DNA of 34,062 bases, taken from NCBI GenBank assembly GCA_949300325.1, contig CASGDQ010000052.1, positions 1-34,062 on the forward strand, read 5' to 3'. The stretch is from an uncultured Spirochaetales bacterium. Its GTDB lineage: Bacteria; Spirochaetota; Spirochaetia; Sphaerochaetales; Sphaerochaetaceae. The notes below the pieces were generated by a model. It made no database searches. It had not been told where the DNA came from and worked only from the letters and a program-made list of their open reading frames with translations. Shown in pieces: positions 32,141 through 34,062 of the stretch. The position numbers and the translations under genes are program-made. Each line of letters begins with the position of its first letter. Positions within the stretch are counted from its first letter, which is position 1.

Positions 32141-32178
32141 TATTTTTCTCCTTCACCGTTTGTCTCTAAAAAGCACGA

Positions 32179-32195
32179 TGAAAAAACCGTGCCAA
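32179..32195 (-). promoter_or_regulatory. Sigma-54 promoter of the psp operon
   Basis: Minus strand TTGGCACG, 4 nt, TTTCA: a perfect -24 box and one mismatch in the -12 box (TTTCA for TTGCA). Predicted +1 is near 32168, 28 nt before pspA. The -24 box is one arm of an inverted repeat GCACG/CGTGC (32173-32177, 32188-32192). Activation by the neighbouring PspF is expected. Confidence 0.75.
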
Positions 32196-32269
32196 GTTTT
32201 ATTTATATTACAATTTCTTTTAATTCAGTGAAATAGAATATCGGGCGGTGGACATCGCATGTTTTCCTG

Positions 32270-32298
32270 TTGGTAAATATCGCCGATAGTGGTATTAT
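32270..32298 (+). promoter_or_regulatory. Predicted pspF promoter with palindrome in the spacer
   Basis: TTGGTA (32270-32275), 17-bp spacer, TATTAT (32293-32298); the -10 box ends 10 nt before the ATG and no Shine-Dalgarno sequence is present. The spacer holds a perfect 11-bp palindrome TATCGCCGATA (32278-32288), a likely operator, perhaps for autorepression as known for PspF in E. coli. Confidence 0.5.
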
Positions 32299-32308
32299 TT
32301 GCCTAAGT

Positions 32309-33316
32309 ATGTCCGAAAGAATGATCGATCCACAAAATGCGGGAATAGGGGAAAGCGAGGTTTATCTGGATTTCCTTGGCAGGCTCAGCCTGGTCGCGCG
32401 CATAGACCGTCCCGTGCTGATAATAGGCGAGCGGGGAACGGGAAAGGAGATAAGCGCAAGGCGCATCCATTACCTTTCCCAGAGGTGGGACAAGCCGCTT
32501 GTGACCGTCAACTGCGCATCCCTTCCTTCGTCTTTAATTGAAAGCGAGCTCTTTGGATATGAAAAGGGCGCGTTCACAGGAGCCTATTCGAACCGCAAAG
32601 GGCGTTTCGAGGAGGCCGAGGGCGGTACGCTCTTTCTCGATGAGATAGGGCTCATTCCTCTCGAGGTCCAGGAAAAGATATTGCGCGTCGTGGAATATGG
32701 AACATATGAGAGGGTCGGATCGTCTGTGACGCATGAATCGGATGTCAGGATCGTCGGTGCTACGAACGCCGATCTCAAAAAGCTCTGTAGCCAAGGGCGC
32801 TTCAAGGAGGATCTCCTGGACCGCCTTTCCTTCGAGGTGCTTTTCCTTCCTCCGCTGCGCAAGCGTGGTGGGGACATACTGCTTCTTGCCAATTATTTTG
32901 CTTCTAAGATGGCCTATGAATGCGGGCTGGAGGCTATCCCTTCGTTCACCCCGGAGGTGGAGGAGCTCCTTCTTTCGTATCCGTGGCCGGGAAACGTCAG
33001 GGAGTTGAAGAACGTCGTCGAACGTGCCGTATACAGGAGCGATGGCAGCATTATCTCGCACATAGATTTCGACCCGTTCGCGAACCCGTTTGCAGAAGAA
33101 GAGGAGAGTACTCACTCATTATCCGAAGAAAGGATTCCGTTCTCCGAATACGGAATCAAGGATATGGAAAAGGCCCATGAGGACATTGACATATCATTCC
33201 TTTCCCGCGCCCTCGACATGGGCAGGGGCTCACAGAAGGCTGCCGCTGAAATACTCGGTATCACCTACGACCAGTTCCGCGGCATGTACAGGAAATACAA
33301 GGACCGGTTGAAATGA
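32309..33316 (+). CDS. pspF: Sigma-54-dependent activator, PspF-like
   Basis: 335 residues (E. coli PspF is 325), with no N-terminal receiver or sensor domain, the PspF hallmark. The AAA+ domain shows Walker A GERGTGKE, the sigma-54 contact loop GAFTGAYSN, Walker B GGTLFLDEIG, and sensor/arginine-finger region RFKEDLLDRLSFEVLFLPPLRKR. The C-terminal Fis-type helix-turn-helix is SQKAAAEILGITYDQFRGMYRKYK. It remodels sigma-54 polymerase at the divergent psp promoter. The frame is open 13 codons upstream, but those codons overlap the promoter; the ATG at 32309 fits PspF. No Shine-Dalgarno sequence is present. Confidence 0.93.
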   Translation: MSERMIDPQNAGIGESEVYLDFLGRLSLVARIDRPVLIIGERGTGKEISARRIHYLSQRWDKPLVTVNCASLPSSLIESELFGYEKGAFTGAYSNRKGRFEEAEGGTLFLDEIGLIPLEVQEKILRVVEYGTYERVGSSVTHESDVRIVGATNADLKKLCSQGRFKEDLLDRLSFEVLFLPPLRKRGGDILLLANYFASKMAYECGLEAIPSFTPEVEELLLSYPWPGNVRELKNVVERAVYRSDGSIISHIDFDPFANPFAEEEESTHSLSEERIPFSEYGIKDMEKAHEDIDISFLSRALDMGRGSQKAAAEILGITYDQFRGMYRKYKDRLK

Positions 33317-33470
33317 TTTCTATGTAATCGGGAAAATACCTAGTCTGGTTTGCAATTGCCATTCTGTAATTCAGGACCATACTTCCTAAAATACATTGAC
33401 ATCCGGAATCAAGTAAAACCTGTCCCGTTTGAGGACAGGTCCTTGATTGTTCCAAACTCACCGGTCGAAA
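33317..33470. other. Convergent intergenic region
   Basis: No gene seen between the pspF stop and the GLUG protein stop, apart from the hairpin at 33418-33440. Confidence 0.5.
33418..33440. terminator. Hairpin terminator between pspF and the GLUG protein gene
   Basis: Perfect 8-bp stem ACCTGTCC (33418-33425) / GGACAGGT (33433-33440), 7-nt loop. On the minus strand it runs into TTTTACTT, so it mainly serves the GLUG gene. On the plus strand no T-run follows. Confidence 0.65.
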
Positions 33471-34062
33471 TCAGTTGGATGACTTCTTTTCGATGACAAG
33501 TGGCATCGTTCCATTTGTTGTCGAATCATCGTTTTCTTCATAGCTATACTCGGATTCACTCAATACATTGTTCATGCCTTCTTTTGCATCTTTCCATTCA
33601 ATACCGGAGCCTACCTTTATGGTAGGATCCGATTCAGGATTATTGCCTATGCCGGTTATGGATGATTCTTCAGGTACGCTCCAGTAACAAGCTCTGATTG
33701 TCCCATTGTTTTTTCCAGCGATACCGCCGACACCTTCATTTCCTGAAACACTTCCTGTATTATAACAAGCTGTGATTGTCCCATCACTGTATCCAGCGAT
33801 ACCGCCGACACACCCTTTCCCTGTTTCTGAAACATTACCTGTATTGTAACAAGCTGAGATTGTCCCACCGTTGTATCCAACGATACCACCGACATCGAAT
33901 ATTCCTGAAACGCTTCCAGATACGCTGCAGTTTTCGATTGTCCCATAATTGCTTCCTGCTATTCCGCCGACATGCCATTCCCCTGTTCCTGAAACCTTTC
34001 CCTTATTATTACAACCTGAGATTGTCCCCCCATTTTCGTTGAATCCAACTATACCACCGACA
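33471..34062 (-). CDS. GLUG-repeat surface protein, C-terminal part (5' truncated by window)
   Basis: An open frame enters from the right edge and stops with TGA at 33473-33471; 196 residues are visible. The first 125 or so are five GLUG-type repeats of 26-30 residues, pattern VGGI(V/A)G-N-GTI--C-N-G-VSG. A non-repeat tail follows, ending VIEKKSSN. No start codon lies in the window. GLUG repeats (PF07581) are found in large secreted or surface proteins, often adhesins or cell-wall-associated beta-solenoids. No sorting signal or autotransporter barrel is seen at the C-terminus, so how it stays on the cell is unclear. Confidence 0.85.
   Translation of the reverse strand, partial: VGGIVGFNENGGTISGCNNKGKVSGTGEWHVGGIAGSNYGTIENCSVSGSVSGIFDVGGIVGYNGGTISACYNTGNVSETGKGCVGGIAGYSDGTITACYNTGSVSGNEGVGGIAGKNNGTIRACYWSVPEESSITGIGNNPESDPTIKVGSGIEWKDAKEGMNNVLSESEYSYEENDDSTTNGTMPLVIEKKSSN
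33690..34061 (-). repeat. Tandem 78-90 bp coding repeats (GLUG units)
   Basis: Five units start with GTCGGYGG on the minus strand at 34061, 33971, 33893, 33809 and 33731. Unit lengths are 90, 78, 84 and 78 bp. GGGACAATC recurs in each. The near identity of some units points to recent expansion and possible length variation. Confidence 0.7.

Noticed and set aside
33656..33946. 96-codon minus-strand frame within the GLUG region
   Set aside because: It is the repetitive shadow of the true GLUG frame, which is open to the window edge and carries the recognisable VGGI-G-GTI-C pattern.
1..34062. tRNA, rRNA, CRISPR array, intact insertion sequence or prophage
   Set aside because: No cloverleaf, rRNA core sequence, regularly spaced repeat-spacer array, transposase or phage structural gene was seen in any region.

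Overview
The window looks like chromosomal DNA of a spirochaete (Spirochaetota, probably a Sphaerochaeta/Treponema-like gut lineage; moderate confidence). The reasons are moderate G+C with heavy AGG (Arg) and ATA (Ile) use, a PspF/sigma-54 phage-shock locus joined to DUF4097 ('Toastrack') proteins, a TAXI-type TRAP transporter, a cytoplasmic pullulanase and a DUF6062-type protein. No rRNA, tRNA, CRISPR array, intact insertion sequence or prophage was seen. Everything here is read by eye; no alignment, folding or database search was run.

Layout. 1-418: end of an unidentified gene, short A+T-rich repeats and a candidate small RNA with a strong terminator. 419-5720: Glu/Val-rich lipoprotein, ROK repressor, htpG, MscS channel, rlmE. 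5721-6434: a 0.7-kb region without a convincing protein gene that holds two tandem, related transcription units on the minus strand. Each has a near-consensus sigma-54 promoter, a conserved RNA segment carrying an anti-Shine-Dalgarno sequence and an intrinsic terminator. 6435-10155: rhomboid protease, pullulanase with a palindrome-flanked promoter, adenosine deaminase. 10406-14104: ankyrin protein and a TAXI/TRAP uptake system whose first gene has a structured 5' leader. 14306-16595: small lipoprotein and proS. 16680-19823: operon of class II aldolase, split transketolase and a DUF6062-like Cys/His protein. 19915-23788: minus-strand cluster aspS, BaiN-type flavoprotein, OsmC-like protein, hypothetical. 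23962-29003: cutC converging on carAB. 29095-33316: phage-shock locus pspA, pspB-like, pspC and two DUF4097 proteins, all overlapping, divergent from the activator pspF. 33471-34062: C-terminal part of a GLUG-repeat surface protein running off the window.

How it fits together. Most genes are housekeeping or central metabolism. The parts that stand out are regulatory. Three sigma-54 promoters are visible: the two small-RNA units and pspA. The RNA units resemble the logic of Vibrio Qrr RNAs (sigma-54, multiple copies, upstream activator sites, short RNA with terminator) but carry an anti-SD motif. Six genes (rlmE, the rhomboid gene, add, the aldolase gene, the osmC-like gene, pspF) have no Shine-Dalgarno sequence and a -10 box only 6-10 nt before the start codon, which suggests leaderless mRNAs are common in this organism.
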